Origin: CAZXSK01 sp964642855
GTDB lineage: Bacteria > Planctomycetota > Phycisphaerae > SM23-33
Direction of reading: 5' to 3'
Assembly: GCA_964642855.1 (NCBI GenBank)
Contig: CAZXSK010000011.1
Coordinates: 10,448-74,447, forward strand
Length of the DNA: 64,000 bases
Part shown: positions 1 to 8,365 of the stretch, one piece after another
Layout of the letters: every line of letters begins with the position of its first letter
Numbering within the stretch: position 1 is the stretch's first letter
Position numbers and translations under genes: made by a program
The notes under the pieces: model-generated
The model's input: the letters and a program-made list of their open reading frames with translations, nothing else
The model's database searches: none
Told to the model about the DNA's origin: nothing

Positions 1-2
1 TC

Positions 3-1010
3 GATCCGATGGACCTCGACAATGACGGCGAACCGGCAGACATAATGAACGCCATTGCCGTCAATGACGCCGGCATCGTTGTCGGCAACGTGATCGACGG
101 CTGGTACCGGGACGGATTCGTACACACGCCCGGTAGCGGAGTGGCCTCGCTGGGCGTGAAGGTGTACGCCAAGGACCTGGAGGTCTGGGACCTCAGCGAA
201 AATGGCTACGTCGCTGGAGCGATCGACGATAGCACAGTCTATGTCAAGAAGATCGGCGAGTCAGGGTATACGGACACAGGCCTCGCATACAACTCCGAGC
301 GAGGCGGCGTGAACGACGCCGGCTGGGTGGCCTCGGGCAATCAGCTCTATCACGACGGCACGGTGAGCAATATCTCCGATCTGGTCGTGCCCGGCACTGG
401 CTACGGCTGGTTCGGCATCCGCGATATCAACTCACGCGGCGTGATGATCGGCATGGCCAGGGAGAGCATGTATTCCGGCGACTGGGCGCGCGTGTTGCTG
501 TTCCCCGTGGCGGGTGACAACGTCGTGCCGAACCCGGAGTTCGATACGACCGACGGCCTGGTGACCAGCGGCGAGGTGGAGGTGGTGACAGACCCAGACG
601 ACGCGGGCAACAACTGCCTGCAGATGACCACGGCCTCGCCCGTGTACATCGAGCAACTGGTCGACACGCCGAACGGAAGCTTCGAGATCTCCTTCGACTA
701 TCGCTTCCTCGATGCCGGGGGAACGCTCCTGTTGGAGTTGAACGGCCAGGAGCTGGAGGTCCTGGGTCCCGCATCCAAGCCCGATGCCACGTGGGTGAAC
801 CATGGCCACGGCTATCTCGTGAACGACCCGTCGCTGTACAACCTGAGCGACGCTGCCTTGCGGATCACGTTCGATCATGACGAGGCGGACAAGCGGGTCC
901 TGCTGGACAGCCTGCATCTCGGCGTTGTTGACGAGATTCCCGAGCCGACGATTCTCAGCCTGATGGGTCTGGGCGGACTGGCAATGCTGAGACGCAGACG
1001 GGGGAAGTAA
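3..1010 (+). CDS. PEP-CTERM sorted extracellular protein, 5'-truncated by window edge
   Basis: The reading frame is open to the window edge and shows no signal peptide, so the true start lies upstream and only the last ~335 residues are visible. The first ~170 visible residues carry HAF-type extracellular repeats (motifs such as NDAGIVVG, SENGYVAG, NDAGWVASG, NSRGVMIG). A carbohydrate-binding/jelly-roll-like stretch follows (about 175-305). The C-terminus is a canonical PEP-CTERM signal: IPEP, a hydrophobic helix, then RRRRGK. In known systems this tail is recognised by an exosortase and the protein is processed at the cell surface. No exosortase gene is in the window. A strong terminator hairpin follows at 1070-1099. 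Confidence 0.85.
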   Translation, partial: DPMDLDNDGEPADIMNAIAVNDAGIVVGNVIDGWYRDGFVHTPGSGVASLGVKVYAKDLEVWDLSENGYVAGAIDDSTVYVKKIGESGYTDTGLAYNSERGGVNDAGWVASGNQLYHDGTVSNISDLVVPGTGYGWFGIRDINSRGVMIGMARESMYSGDWARVLLFPVAGDNVVPNPEFDTTDGLVTSGEVEVVTDPDDAGNNCLQMTTASPVYIEQLVDTPNGSFEISFDYRFLDAGGTLLLELNGQELEVLGPASKPDATWVNHGHGYLVNDPSLYNLSDAALRITFDHDEADKRVLLDSLHLGVVDEIPEPTILSLMGLGGLAMLRRRRGK

Positions 1011-1069
1011 GTCTCTTGTCGAGACGACAGCTCAGCCACACCAGCCAGCTAACGCACGAAGAAGACAAC

Positions 1070-1099
1070 GGGCGGCCCGAGGCGGGTCGCCCGCTTTTT
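1070..1099 (+). terminator. Rho-independent terminator after the PEP-CTERM gene
   Basis: Nine-base-pair stem GGGCGGCCC/GGGTCGCCC (one G-U pair) with a 5-nt loop, followed by TTTTTC. It lies 60 bp after the stop codon. Confidence 0.8.
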
Positions 1100-1284
1100 C
1101 GGCGCAGGAGTTCGCTAAGGAACGACAATGCCGGCCTTGCGTTGCCCGCGACACGTATGGCACCACCAGATGATCGGCGAACCCGAACCCCATGGATCCC
1201 AGATGCATGCCCTTGAGCAACTCCGGCAATGGCGGAAGCCAGAACTCACACGAAGCCATTGACACGATCGGGCTGCAGGCTGGC

Positions 1285-1313
1285 TTGCATGGTCTTGATT
1301 GCCATGGGATAAT
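1285..1313 (+). promoter_or_regulatory. Candidate sigma70-type promoter for the 1398 gene
   Basis: TTGCAT, a 17-bp spacer, then GATAAT (5/6 match to TATAAT). It lies 85 bp before the ATG at 1398. The -35 match is only 3/6, so this is tentative. Confidence 0.35.
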
Positions 1314-1397
1314 CTCCTGTCGCCGGAACCGATCTCCGCGCGAAGGGTTTACGGACTGGATACTCATTTTCTCCCCGCTTCGATTTTGGAGACACTC

Positions 1398-3608
1398 ATG
1401 AAGACTCTGTCGTATCTCTGCATTGGCCTGGTCGTGCTGGTGACAGCTTGTTACGCACCAGCTGGCGACAAGCTCTACAAGGAAGATGGCCTGACGAAGG
1501 TGCACCCGCCGAAGGTGGACGAGAAGTTCCGCAACACCGCCTGGACCGAGAAGATGGAGAAGGGCTTCTGGAAGCGGGCAAACCACGCCATCGACGCCTA
1601 CACGAAACCCTCCATCGCTGCGACCACCGGTGAGCATGAGAAATGGAACTACCCGAAGTTGATGTTCAATTACCTCGCTGGCCAGAAGGCGCACTGCCTC
1701 AAGGGTCTGCAGGTCATCGATGGGGAGCAGTCTCACACGGCGGGGATCGATTTCTACTGGTGCTTCACGCTCAAGAACCAGATGCGGAAGTACTTCTACT
1801 TCGGCGACGAGTTGGATCCCAGCTACAAGCGCCGGATGTACAACGCAGCAAAGGTGTGGACTAAGGAAGATCCTCGCCCGACGATGGAACTCGTGCTTGC
1901 GCTCGATAGCAAGGACGAGGTCGTCCGGGAGTATGCTCTGGAGCTGCTCCAGCAGATGCGTGTTCCGCCAGAGAAGATGAAGGAGATGGGCAAGAAGGCG
2001 GCTGCCAGCGACAACAATGTCCGCAAGGCGTTCGGCAACTACATGCTGAAGATCGCCGACGAGATTCCGGAAGGCAACTACCGAGACGACGTCGACAAGT
2101 GGCGCCAGTGGTACAAGATCATCTCCGACGGCGATTGGATGGTGTTCGAGGAATTCGAGCGCCAGGTCAACCCTCGCGGGCATCCGAAACACGGCGTGGG
2201 CAGCGGACCTGTCGGCGGCGCGTGGGACCCCGGCACACGCGGAGGGTGGGTGGACGCCCGCAACACGGACAACCTCCGGGCGATGCGTGAATGCAGCGTG
2301 TACCTCTTTGCCGAAGAGACCGGGAATGAAAAGGTTCGGCGGCTGTACAAGCAGAAGCTGATCCGCTCGGTGACCGGGCTGTATCACGTGGGTATGGGCG
2401 AGTGGGATTCCGAAGCGTATCACGCGCACTCGATCGCTCCGTACCTGAACCTCTATGACTTCGCAAAGGACGAGCAGGTCAAGCTTCTCGGAAAGGCTGC
2501 CCTTGACTGGCTGTTCACCGCCGGGGCACTGAAGTACTACCGCGGCGGTCACGGCGGGCCGGTAAAACGCGATTACGGCGGAGCAAACAAACCCTTCGGT
2601 GCCGGCGTCAGCCACATGATGTACCTGTACTTCGGCGACACGCCGATGGAAGATCCAAGCCCCCACTACGACGACGTGCATGCGATCACCAGCGCATACA
2701 GGCCGCCCCTTGCCGTGGTGGGCGTGGCACGCAAGGAGTTCGATCGGCCGCTGGAGATGCACAACACCAAGCCGACCTATTCACATTGGCTGCCCGGCAA
2801 GAGCGAGTCGCCGGAGTTCTGGGAGACGCTCTATTTCGGGGACACCTGCGTTCTGGGATCGGTCGTTTCCAAGGGCGGCGCATACGACGTGGGCCCGTTC
2901 AAGATGATGGCCTGGGATGCCGACCGAGGCGTGGAGTACTTCGTGGCGGCTTCCAGCAAGAAGTTCAACACCAAACGTGGAGGCGACCAGATCGCCCAGT
3001 ATGAAAACCTCTGTCTGTTCCTCCGGCCTGCTGACGGTTCGACCTTCCACTTCCAGATCCCCAAGAGCGTCGATGTCTCAGAGCAAGGAGGGGTGTGGTT
3101 CGTTAGGTTCGACAAAACGTATCTCGCGATCCGGCCGATCGGATTGGACGGAAAGAAGCTCGGCGGCATGAAGGGCCGAGACTCACGCCAGTATCCCAAG
3201 GCCCAGTTGATGACCGCCAGCGGCGGGAAGGGCGACGGACTGATCGGGTTTGCCATGGAGATCGGCGAGGCGCCGACCAAGTTCGAGGACTTCAGGAAGG
3301 CGGTCCTGGCCAAGGGCCAGCTGTCCGCCGTCGAAGGCGGGAAGGGCTACGAGCTTGCGTCTGTCGATGGCAGAAAGCTGAAGGTGATCTACAATCGGGA
3401 TGACAACCTGCCCGAACTCTACCGTGACGGAGAGCAGTACGTCTGGATGGACAACAAAGAGATCTACAAGCCGATGGACGTCGGGAAGAGCCCTGTCTCA
3501 CTGGGCTGGAAGGAAGGCAAGCTGATCGTCAAGGCAGGCGGGTATGAGTTTGTTCAAACCGTAACGAAGGACGGTAAGGTTACGTTCTCGGAGAAGAAGG
3601 CGAAGTAG
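1398..3608 (+). CDS. Large secreted protein or lipoprotein of unknown function
   Basis: 736 residues. The start was placed at ATG 1398, not the upstream in-frame ATG at 1299, because a signal peptide begins there. The hydrophobic stretch ends in VTAC, a fair lipobox, with a possible signal peptidase I site (APAG) just after. The first half is helix-rich and Trp/Tyr-rich. The second half (after about residue 430) looks like beta-sandwich material. This architecture would suit an alpha/alpha-toroid polysaccharide lyase or related carbohydrate-active enzyme, but that is an inference from composition and I recognise no catalytic motif. It is a single-gene unit with a candidate promoter upstream and a strong hairpin downstream. 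Confidence 0.6.
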   Translation: MKTLSYLCIGLVVLVTACYAPAGDKLYKEDGLTKVHPPKVDEKFRNTAWTEKMEKGFWKRANHAIDAYTKPSIAATTGEHEKWNYPKLMFNYLAGQKAHCLKGLQVIDGEQSHTAGIDFYWCFTLKNQMRKYFYFGDELDPSYKRRMYNAAKVWTKEDPRPTMELVLALDSKDEVVREYALELLQQMRVPPEKMKEMGKKAAASDNNVRKAFGNYMLKIADEIPEGNYRDDVDKWRQWYKIISDGDWMVFEEFERQVNPRGHPKHGVGSGPVGGAWDPGTRGGWVDARNTDNLRAMRECSVYLFAEETGNEKVRRLYKQKLIRSVTGLYHVGMGEWDSEAYHAHSIAPYLNLYDFAKDEQVKLLGKAALDWLFTAGALKYYRGGHGGPVKRDYGGANKPFGAGVSHMMYLYFGDTPMEDPSPHYDDVHAITSAYRPPLAVVGVARKEFDRPLEMHNTKPTYSHWLPGKSESPEFWETLYFGDTCVLGSVVSKGGAYDVGPFKMMAWDADRGVEYFVAASSKKFNTKRGGDQIAQYENLCLFLRPADGSTFHFQIPKSVDVSEQGGVWFVRFDKTYLAIRPIGLDGKKLGGMKGRDSRQYPKAQLMTASGGKGDGLIGFAMEIGEAPTKFEDFRKAVLAKGQLSAVEGGKGYELASVDGRKLKVIYNRDDNLPELYRDGEQYVWMDNKEIYKPMDVGKSPVSLGWKEGKLIVKAGGYEFVQTVTKDGKVTFSEKKAK

Positions 3609-3635
3609 CCCGCCCGCCAGGGAACGGATCATTAT

Positions 3636-3668
3636 GCGGGGCGTCCAAGATATTGGGCGCCCCGCTTG
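3636..3668 (+). terminator. Strong terminator hairpin
   Basis: Thirteen-base-pair stem GCGGGGCGTCCAA/TTGGGCGCCCCGC with a 4-nt loop (one T-G pair). It starts 28 bp after the preceding stop codon. The following T-tract is weak (TTGTG). Confidence 0.6.
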
Positions 3669-3706
3669 TGATGAGCAGCCCCACGTGCCCGAATCGGAGA
3701 AGAGGC

Positions 3707-4972
3707 GTGACGTCTAAGTTGACGGACAGTTTGCGAGGCATGGTGGCTGCTGTCGCTGGTCGTTTGGGGCGCAGGCGAGCGGTCGAGTCCGCGGCCATCT
3801 GCGCCGCATCTGCAGGTCCGGCTGCGATTGCGACCGGGCTTTCGCTAGCCTATGCCCGCGAAATGCCGTGGTTGGGCCTGGTTCCTCTACTGACCGGGGT
3901 AATCGTGGGAGGGCTGATAGTCTGGTTCCGTGCTCGGCTCGACCCTTCTTCCATTGTGGCGTTCGCAGCAGGGCTGTCGGCGGCGGGCAACGGGTTGGCG
4001 GGTGCATTTCTTGTCAGCTCAGGGGCAGGCATCCCGTCCCGTTTGCTGGTTTCCTTGCTGATGCTCATCGTGGGCGGAGTCTGTGGTCTTGTTGCTGGCA
4101 TCATTCGCATGCCCAGCCTGACGGACGCGGCACGCTGGTGTGACAGCTGCCTTGGTCTCGAGGACCGTGCGACGGCTGCATTGGAATCGGCCAGGCGACG
4201 GGGAGAAGACAGCGAGGTCACTCGCTGCATTACCCGTCAGGCGGTCGAGGCGATCAGTGCGGCCGACATTCCATCGGCCCGGTTGTGGGAACGTGGTCCA
4301 GGTACGTGGGCGTCGCTGGCACTTGCCATTGTGGTGACGGTGGGGGTGTCGGTGGCACCGATCGGGCTGGATCACCGAGAGGATCTTTCCACGGTCTTGG
4401 CCGGTATGCTGGATCAGTTGCCGGCTGATCAACGCGCTCGTTTGGCTGAATCGCTTCGACAGGCGCGACGGGCGAGCGATGATAGGGGCGTTTCCGAAAC
4501 ACTGGGAGAAGCGGCCGTCGTTGCGTTACAGGGGGACGATCCGCAGCGCCTCCGTGAGCTACTGGAAGAACTTCGTCAAGCGGGAGTGGAGGTCCGCGAC
4601 ATGCTGCCCGCCGACGTGCTTGCAGCGGCTGAGGCACGCCTTCGCGGTGGGGGGGGCGGGGGTGGCGAGCGAGGGACCGACGCCAATGATCTGGCCCGCC
4701 GTCCCGATTCGTTCGACGCAAGTCCGGGCGGGGTGCGAGTGTTCGACCCGGCGTACGATACCAACGCGAAGGCGGCAATCGATCCCGGTTCAGGGTGGTT
4801 CTGGCGGCCTGCGGAAGATGCCTGGGCGGACGCCAGAAGGCAGGCGACCGAGGGCCTCCGAACGGGTTCGATACCGATGCGATACCGGCAACTCATCCGA
4901 AACTACTACGCCGGGCAAAGCCGGAATGGGGGCTATTGGAAGAGCGAGCCGCGCGGAGCGGATGGGACGTAG
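3707..4972 (+). CDS. Membrane protein of unknown function, planctomycete-type
   Basis: 421 residues from a GTG start chosen because GGAGAAGAGG lies just upstream; an in-frame ATG at 3653 sits inside the terminator hairpin. Four hydrophobic segments in roughly the first 150 residues suggest an N-terminal membrane domain, with another helix near residue 200. The rest is Arg/Ala-rich, soluble and probably coiled-coil. A run of seven to eight glycines near residue 318 is encoded by an almost pure G tract (4649-4662). The C-terminus (motifs GWFWRP and IPMRYRQLIRNYY) resembles proteins found beside MoxR/von Willebrand-type genes in planctomycetes, from memory. Its 3' end overlaps the convergent neighbour by 40 bp. 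Confidence 0.55.
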   Translation: MTSKLTDSLRGMVAAVAGRLGRRRAVESAAICAASAGPAAIATGLSLAYAREMPWLGLVPLLTGVIVGGLIVWFRARLDPSSIVAFAAGLSAAGNGLAGAFLVSSGAGIPSRLLVSLLMLIVGGVCGLVAGIIRMPSLTDAARWCDSCLGLEDRATAALESARRRGEDSEVTRCITRQAVEAISAADIPSARLWERGPGTWASLALAIVVTVGVSVAPIGLDHREDLSTVLAGMLDQLPADQRARLAESLRQARRASDDRGVSETLGEAAVVALQGDDPQRLRELLEELRQAGVEVRDMLPADVLAAAEARLRGGGGGGGERGTDANDLARRPDSFDASPGGVRVFDPAYDTNAKAAIDPGSGWFWRPAEDAWADARRQATEGLRTGSIPMRYRQLIRNYYAGQSRNGGYWKSEPRGADGT

Positions 4973-6051
4973 TTGTTCTGCAGGAAGTAGTCCGCGGCCT
5001 CTCGGGTGGAGCGGAAGACCCGCGTTGCCGTTTCCGTGATGAACGGCGACGGATCGGTCTCGGGCTGCCAGATTACGAACACGTCTCTGGTTGCTTCGTG
5101 GGCGTGCTGGAGTTCCCGTTCCACGCCACTGGAGAGTCCGGGCATGCCGTCTTCCAAGACCGGTACGAGGGAGATGATCATATCGGCCTGGTCGATGAGC
5201 TTGAAATCGCGCGCATAGATCTGGCCATCGATATCAGGAATGATGCTCAACGCTTCAGCTGTGTCCACGGTTGAGCGGTGGTTCGCGGGGCCAATCTCGA
5301 TGGTCCGCTCGCCGATGCGGGCGGCTTTCAGGGCCTTGTCGCCGATGTACTTCTCTTCGAGGTCTCCCGGATCGAAGCAGGTGAAGTACTGCTTCATCTT
5401 GCGGCGGAAGCTCTCGATTTCAGCGAGCAATCTGGGGCGACTTCCGACGTGGGACATCGGGAAGCTCAGATATGCTTTACGCACTTCGGGGCGGAACAGA
5501 AGGCGCACGAGGGCCTTGGCGGTGCCCGATTCGATCGGGTCGTCACCCCGGGCGCAGATGTAAAAATGGCCATGGCCTTGGGTGATCTGGCTGACAAGCT
5601 CCGTGGCGAGGATCTCTTCCTCCCGCCAGACCATCAAGTCCTTCAGCGTGTGGTTGGCGTGTCCGTCTCGAAGCAGCCTGTAATGCACGCTGTCGATGTT
5701 GTCGACGACGGTCACGTAGACGTCGGCGTCGAGCTGTTTCATCTGGTCGTAATCAAAGGCATAGAACAGCCCGTGTCGCCAGCGGAAGGTTGCGTGAGTG
5801 TTGACCAGTAGATTGGGGGCCTTGTCCGCTTCGGTGAGAATGTCCTTGAAGACGCTCCGCCGAAGGCTTTGCAGGCGTGTGAGGGGCAGGTCGAGGATCT
5901 TGCCCGGCGCGACGTCGGGCGCTTCGGCGTACATTCGCCGACCGACGTTGCAGAGGGTGCAGTCGAAGCCTTTGTCCCGGGCGATACCCACGACGGCTTC
6001 AAGAAGCTCTTCCTTGTCCAGCCCGACCTGTCCTGTGATAACCGCTCGCAT
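4933..6051 (-). CDS. P-loop NTPase-like domain fused to a nucleoside deoxyribosyltransferase-like domain
   Basis: 372 residues. Residues 1-180 look like a kinase/AAA-type P-loop domain (MRAVITGQVGLDKEEL start, then a VVDNID Walker-B-like strand), but the Walker A is divergent: GQVGLDKE lacks the usual GK[ST]. Residues 190-365 begin with AYLSFPMSHV and continue with RDFKLIDQADMIISLVP and SSGVERELQHAHEATRDVFV. That pattern matches the nucleoside 2-deoxyribosyltransferase/TIR-like Rossmann fold, in which an acidic residue near an SxG-xE motif serves catalysis. The gene lies 58 bp downstream of the pseudopilin genes on the same strand and may be co-transcribed. I do not recognise a named family, and a role in nucleotide signalling or salvage is only a guess. 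Confidence 0.55.
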   Translation of the reverse strand: MRAVITGQVGLDKEELLEAVVGIARDKGFDCTLCNVGRRMYAEAPDVAPGKILDLPLTRLQSLRRSVFKDILTEADKAPNLLVNTHATFRWRHGLFYAFDYDQMKQLDADVYVTVVDNIDSVHYRLLRDGHANHTLKDLMVWREEEILATELVSQITQGHGHFYICARGDDPIESGTAKALVRLLFRPEVRKAYLSFPMSHVGSRPRLLAEIESFRRKMKQYFTCFDPGDLEEKYIGDKALKAARIGERTIEIGPANHRSTVDTAEALSIIPDIDGQIYARDFKLIDQADMIISLVPVLEDGMPGLSSGVERELQHAHEATRDVFVIWQPETDPSPFITETATRVFRSTREAADYFLQNNYVPSAPRGSLFQ

Positions 6052-6109
6052 GAGCGGGCATGATAGCGGCCGGGCGGGGGCGAATCAATCCGTGCTCCGC
6101 CGGCTTGAG

Positions 6110-6631
6110 CTACAGGTTCCGTCGGGGTGAACCGGAGGCTGTCATGGTGAATGACTTCCCGCGAACCTTGAAGGTCAGCTTGACGACGACCTCCAGCGCG
6201 TAACCGTTTGTGTCGTTGGCGATGGTGACCTTGAAGTCGGTGACGGTCATGTCGTCGTCGTTGTCTCCGATCAGCACCCAGGTGTCGTCGCCGGTGGACA
6301 GGGCGGGGGCGATCTTGTACTTCAGCTGGCCGGATCCGCTGTAATAGCGGTATTCCGCCAGCGTCAGACTGCTCTGATCGGCGGGATTCTTGATGCTCAG
6401 GACCGTGTTGGGGTCAGCCGAGTCGACGTCGCTCGCCGTGCGAATCTGCCGCTTGATCTGCCCCATCACCCGCTGTGCCACCTGCATCGCGGACGAGACT
6501 TTGTCATTCTCTTCGTAGGTGGTCATCGACGAGTGAAACGCCGTGGCCACTGCGGTCATGACCATTGCGAGGATGGCGACGCTGATGATCAGCTCGACGA
6601 CGGTGAAGCCGTGTCTTCTGTGTCGAGTCAT
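6110..6631 (-). CDS. Type IV pilin-like pseudopilin (PulJ/GspJ or PilW type)
   Basis: 173 residues. A short positively charged leader (MTRHRRHG) is followed by the prepilin cleavage/methylation motif FTVVELIISVAILAMV, with the invariant Glu at +5. This is the substrate of a prepilin peptidase, not seen in this window. The globular part contains a QVAQRVMGQIKRQIRTA segment like minor pseudopilins of the J/W class. Ribosome binding site AGGAGG lies 8 bp upstream. It is the last pilus gene of the minus-strand cluster. Its role is as a minor pilin or pseudopilin at the tip of a pilus or secretion pseudopilus. Confidence 0.85.
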   Translation of the reverse strand: MTRHRRHGFTVVELIISVAILAMVMTAVATAFHSSMTTYEENDKVSSAMQVAQRVMGQIKRQIRTASDVDSADPNTVLSIKNPADQSSLTLAEYRYYSGSGQLKYKIAPALSTGDDTWVLIGDNDDDMTVTDFKVTIANDTNGYALEVVVKLTFKVRGKSFTMTASGSPRRNL

Positions 6632-6673
6632 GGTAATCCCTCCTGGCGCGTGATACGCCGGTGCACCGAGCCG

Positions 6674-7102
6674 TTACTCGAGGCTGACAAGCCAGCCGGT
6701 TTCCAGAACGGCCCTGTTTCCGTGGAGTATCGTCACGGAGACCCGTCGGCAGGCGTGCTTGGTGTCGTTGGGATCTTCCACAAGCCCGTTGGGGTCCAGC
6801 CAGGCCAGGGAGATCTGTTGCGTCCAGCCCTTCATATGCGTGATCTCGTTGAGCTGGGAGTCCCGCGGCGGACTGTAGGTAGCTGCAGAGAGCGTGTTGG
6901 GATCTCGTCCGGCGGTATACTCGCGATACTCCTGGGCGAGAAAGACCGCCTGGGTCATTTCCTGCCCGGCGAGATTGATGCTGGAAGAGGACGCGCACGC
7001 CAGCAGCAATCCGCAGACGCCGATGGCGAGAATCACGGTGGCAATGGCGACCTCGACCAGCGTGAATCCTTCGCGCCGGCAGGGACGATGCATGCGTTTC
7101 AT
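6674..7102 (-). CDS. Type IV pilin-like pseudopilin (GspI/PilV type)
   Basis: 142 residues. The N-terminus has a basic leader, then EGFTLVEVAIATVILAIGVC with Gly-1 and Glu+5, the type IV prepilin processing site. Its short globular domain fits I/V-type minor pseudopilins. It lies 23 bp after the pilC-like gene and 42 bp before the next pseudopilin, so these are co-transcribed. I/J (or V/W) minor pseudopilins normally form a tip complex, and finding the two side by side fits that. Confidence 0.85.
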   Translation of the reverse strand: MKRMHRPCRREGFTLVEVAIATVILAIGVCGLLLACASSSSINLAGQEMTQAVFLAQEYREYTAGRDPNTLSAATYSPPRDSQLNEITHMKGWTQQISLAWLDPNGLVEDPNDTKHACRRVSVTILHGNRAVLETGWLVSLE

Positions 7103-7124
7103 CGGTTTCCTCCTGTGGAGGGTC

Positions 7125-8351
7125 CTACTTCACGACCGCGGACATCTTGAAGATCGGCAGCATGATAGCCGCGGCGATGAAGCCCACGACGGCACCCATG
7201 ACCACGATCATCAGCGGTTCGATCATCGACGTGACCGTTTTAATCGTGGACTTGAGTTCCTCCTGGTAGTAATCCGACACTTCCCGCAGCACCTCGCCCA
7301 GGTTACCCGATTCCTCACCCGCGCCGACCATCTGCACCACGTTGCGGGGCAGGAGGGTCTGACGCGTCAGGGGATCGACGATTTTCGTGCCTTCCTTCAC
7401 CCCGTCATGCACGCGCGTCCACATGTCACTGTAGAGCACGTTGCCCGAAACGTCGGAGGTGATCGTAAGCGTTTCCAACATCGGCACGCCCGCAGTCAGC
7501 AGTTCGCCCATCGTCTGCAGCCCGCGAGAGATGTACAGCGCCCGGAACATCTTCTTGAACAGTGGCATCTTCAGCTTGAATGTGTCAAAGGCGTGTCGGC
7601 CCTGGTCTGTCTTCTTGATCAGGACAGTCAGGCCGATGACTATGGCACCCAGCACGCCGAGGATGATCTGCCAGTCATTGCGGAGCATGTCGCTCAGGTT
7701 CAACAGCAGGACCGTTGGCGCGGGCAAAAGATCTTCCTTGCCGGCAAACAGGCCCGTGAAGCGAGGCAGGACCCACGTGAGCATGAAGACCACCGTAGAA
7801 ATGGCCAGGATGCAAATGATCATCGGATAGACCATGGCGCCGATGACCATTCGGCGGGTTTCCATCTGCTGCTGCAGGTAGGCCCGGATGCGGTCAAGCA
7901 TATGCCCGAGATTGCCGCTCAGCTCTGACGCCTTGATCATGTTGACATACAGGAAGGAGAAGATCTTGGGGTGCTTGCCCAGCGCTTCGGAGAAGGTCTT
8001 GCCTCCCTCCACGTCGTTCTTGACGTCGAACAGGGCCTTCTGGAATTTCTGATTCTGGGTCTGCTCTGCAATGGACTCGATCGCGGTTCGGATGTTGATG
8101 CCCGCCCGGATCATCACCGCGAGCTGACTGGTAAAGGCCATGACATCCTTCAGGCCCGGCCCACTCTCCAGGCGAATGCTCTGGAGTTTCTCGAGCAGGC
8201 TGCTTCCCGCCACGGGCGACACGCTCAGCAGGTATCCTCCCTGCTGTTTGGCCATACCGGTAGCGTCGGCGAGTGATGCCGCCTGCACCATTCCGGTCGT
8301 AACCTGACCACTGTCGTTTCGAACTTCGTAACGGTATGCCTGCATGGGCAT
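7125..8351 (-). CDS. pilC: PilC/GspF inner-membrane platform protein
   Basis: 408 residues, the usual length of the family. Two T2SSF domains (about 75-195 and 275-400) each end in membrane helices, with a third hydrophobic segment near 170-190 (VYPMIICILAISTVVFMLTWVLP in part). The conserved G(E)ESGNLG motif is present near residue 340. The protein anchors the PilB/PilT motor to the membrane. A textbook Shine-Dalgarno AGGAGGTGA precedes the ATG. It lies 14 bp after pilT in the cluster. Confidence 0.92.
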   Translation of the reverse strand: MPMQAYRYEVRNDSGQVTTGMVQAASLADATGMAKQQGGYLLSVSPVAGSSLLEKLQSIRLESGPGLKDVMAFTSQLAVMIRAGINIRTAIESIAEQTQNQKFQKALFDVKNDVEGGKTFSEALGKHPKIFSFLYVNMIKASELSGNLGHMLDRIRAYLQQQMETRRMVIGAMVYPMIICILAISTVVFMLTWVLPRFTGLFAGKEDLLPAPTVLLLNLSDMLRNDWQIILGVLGAIVIGLTVLIKKTDQGRHAFDTFKLKMPLFKKMFRALYISRGLQTMGELLTAGVPMLETLTITSDVSGNVLYSDMWTRVHDGVKEGTKIVDPLTRQTLLPRNVVQMVGAGEESGNLGEVLREVSDYYQEELKSTIKTVTSMIEPLMIVVMGAVVGFIAAAIMLPIFKMSAVVK

Positions 8352-8365
8352 GGGTCACCTCCTGG

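Larger units (their letters stand above)
1011..1397. other. Intergenic region with terminator and candidate promoter
   Basis: This 387-bp stretch carries the terminator at 1070-1099 and a candidate promoter at 1285-1313. Between about 1110 and 1280 I see no supported gene. Short frames exist on both strands but have no ribosome binding site or recognisable similarity. Confidence 0.5.

Noticed and set aside
1032..2762. 576-codon minus-strand frame opposite the secreted protein
   Set aside because: Shadow of the gene at 1398-3608; no domain and composition typical of antisense frames. I considered a small remnant near 1110-1280 but found nothing recognisable.
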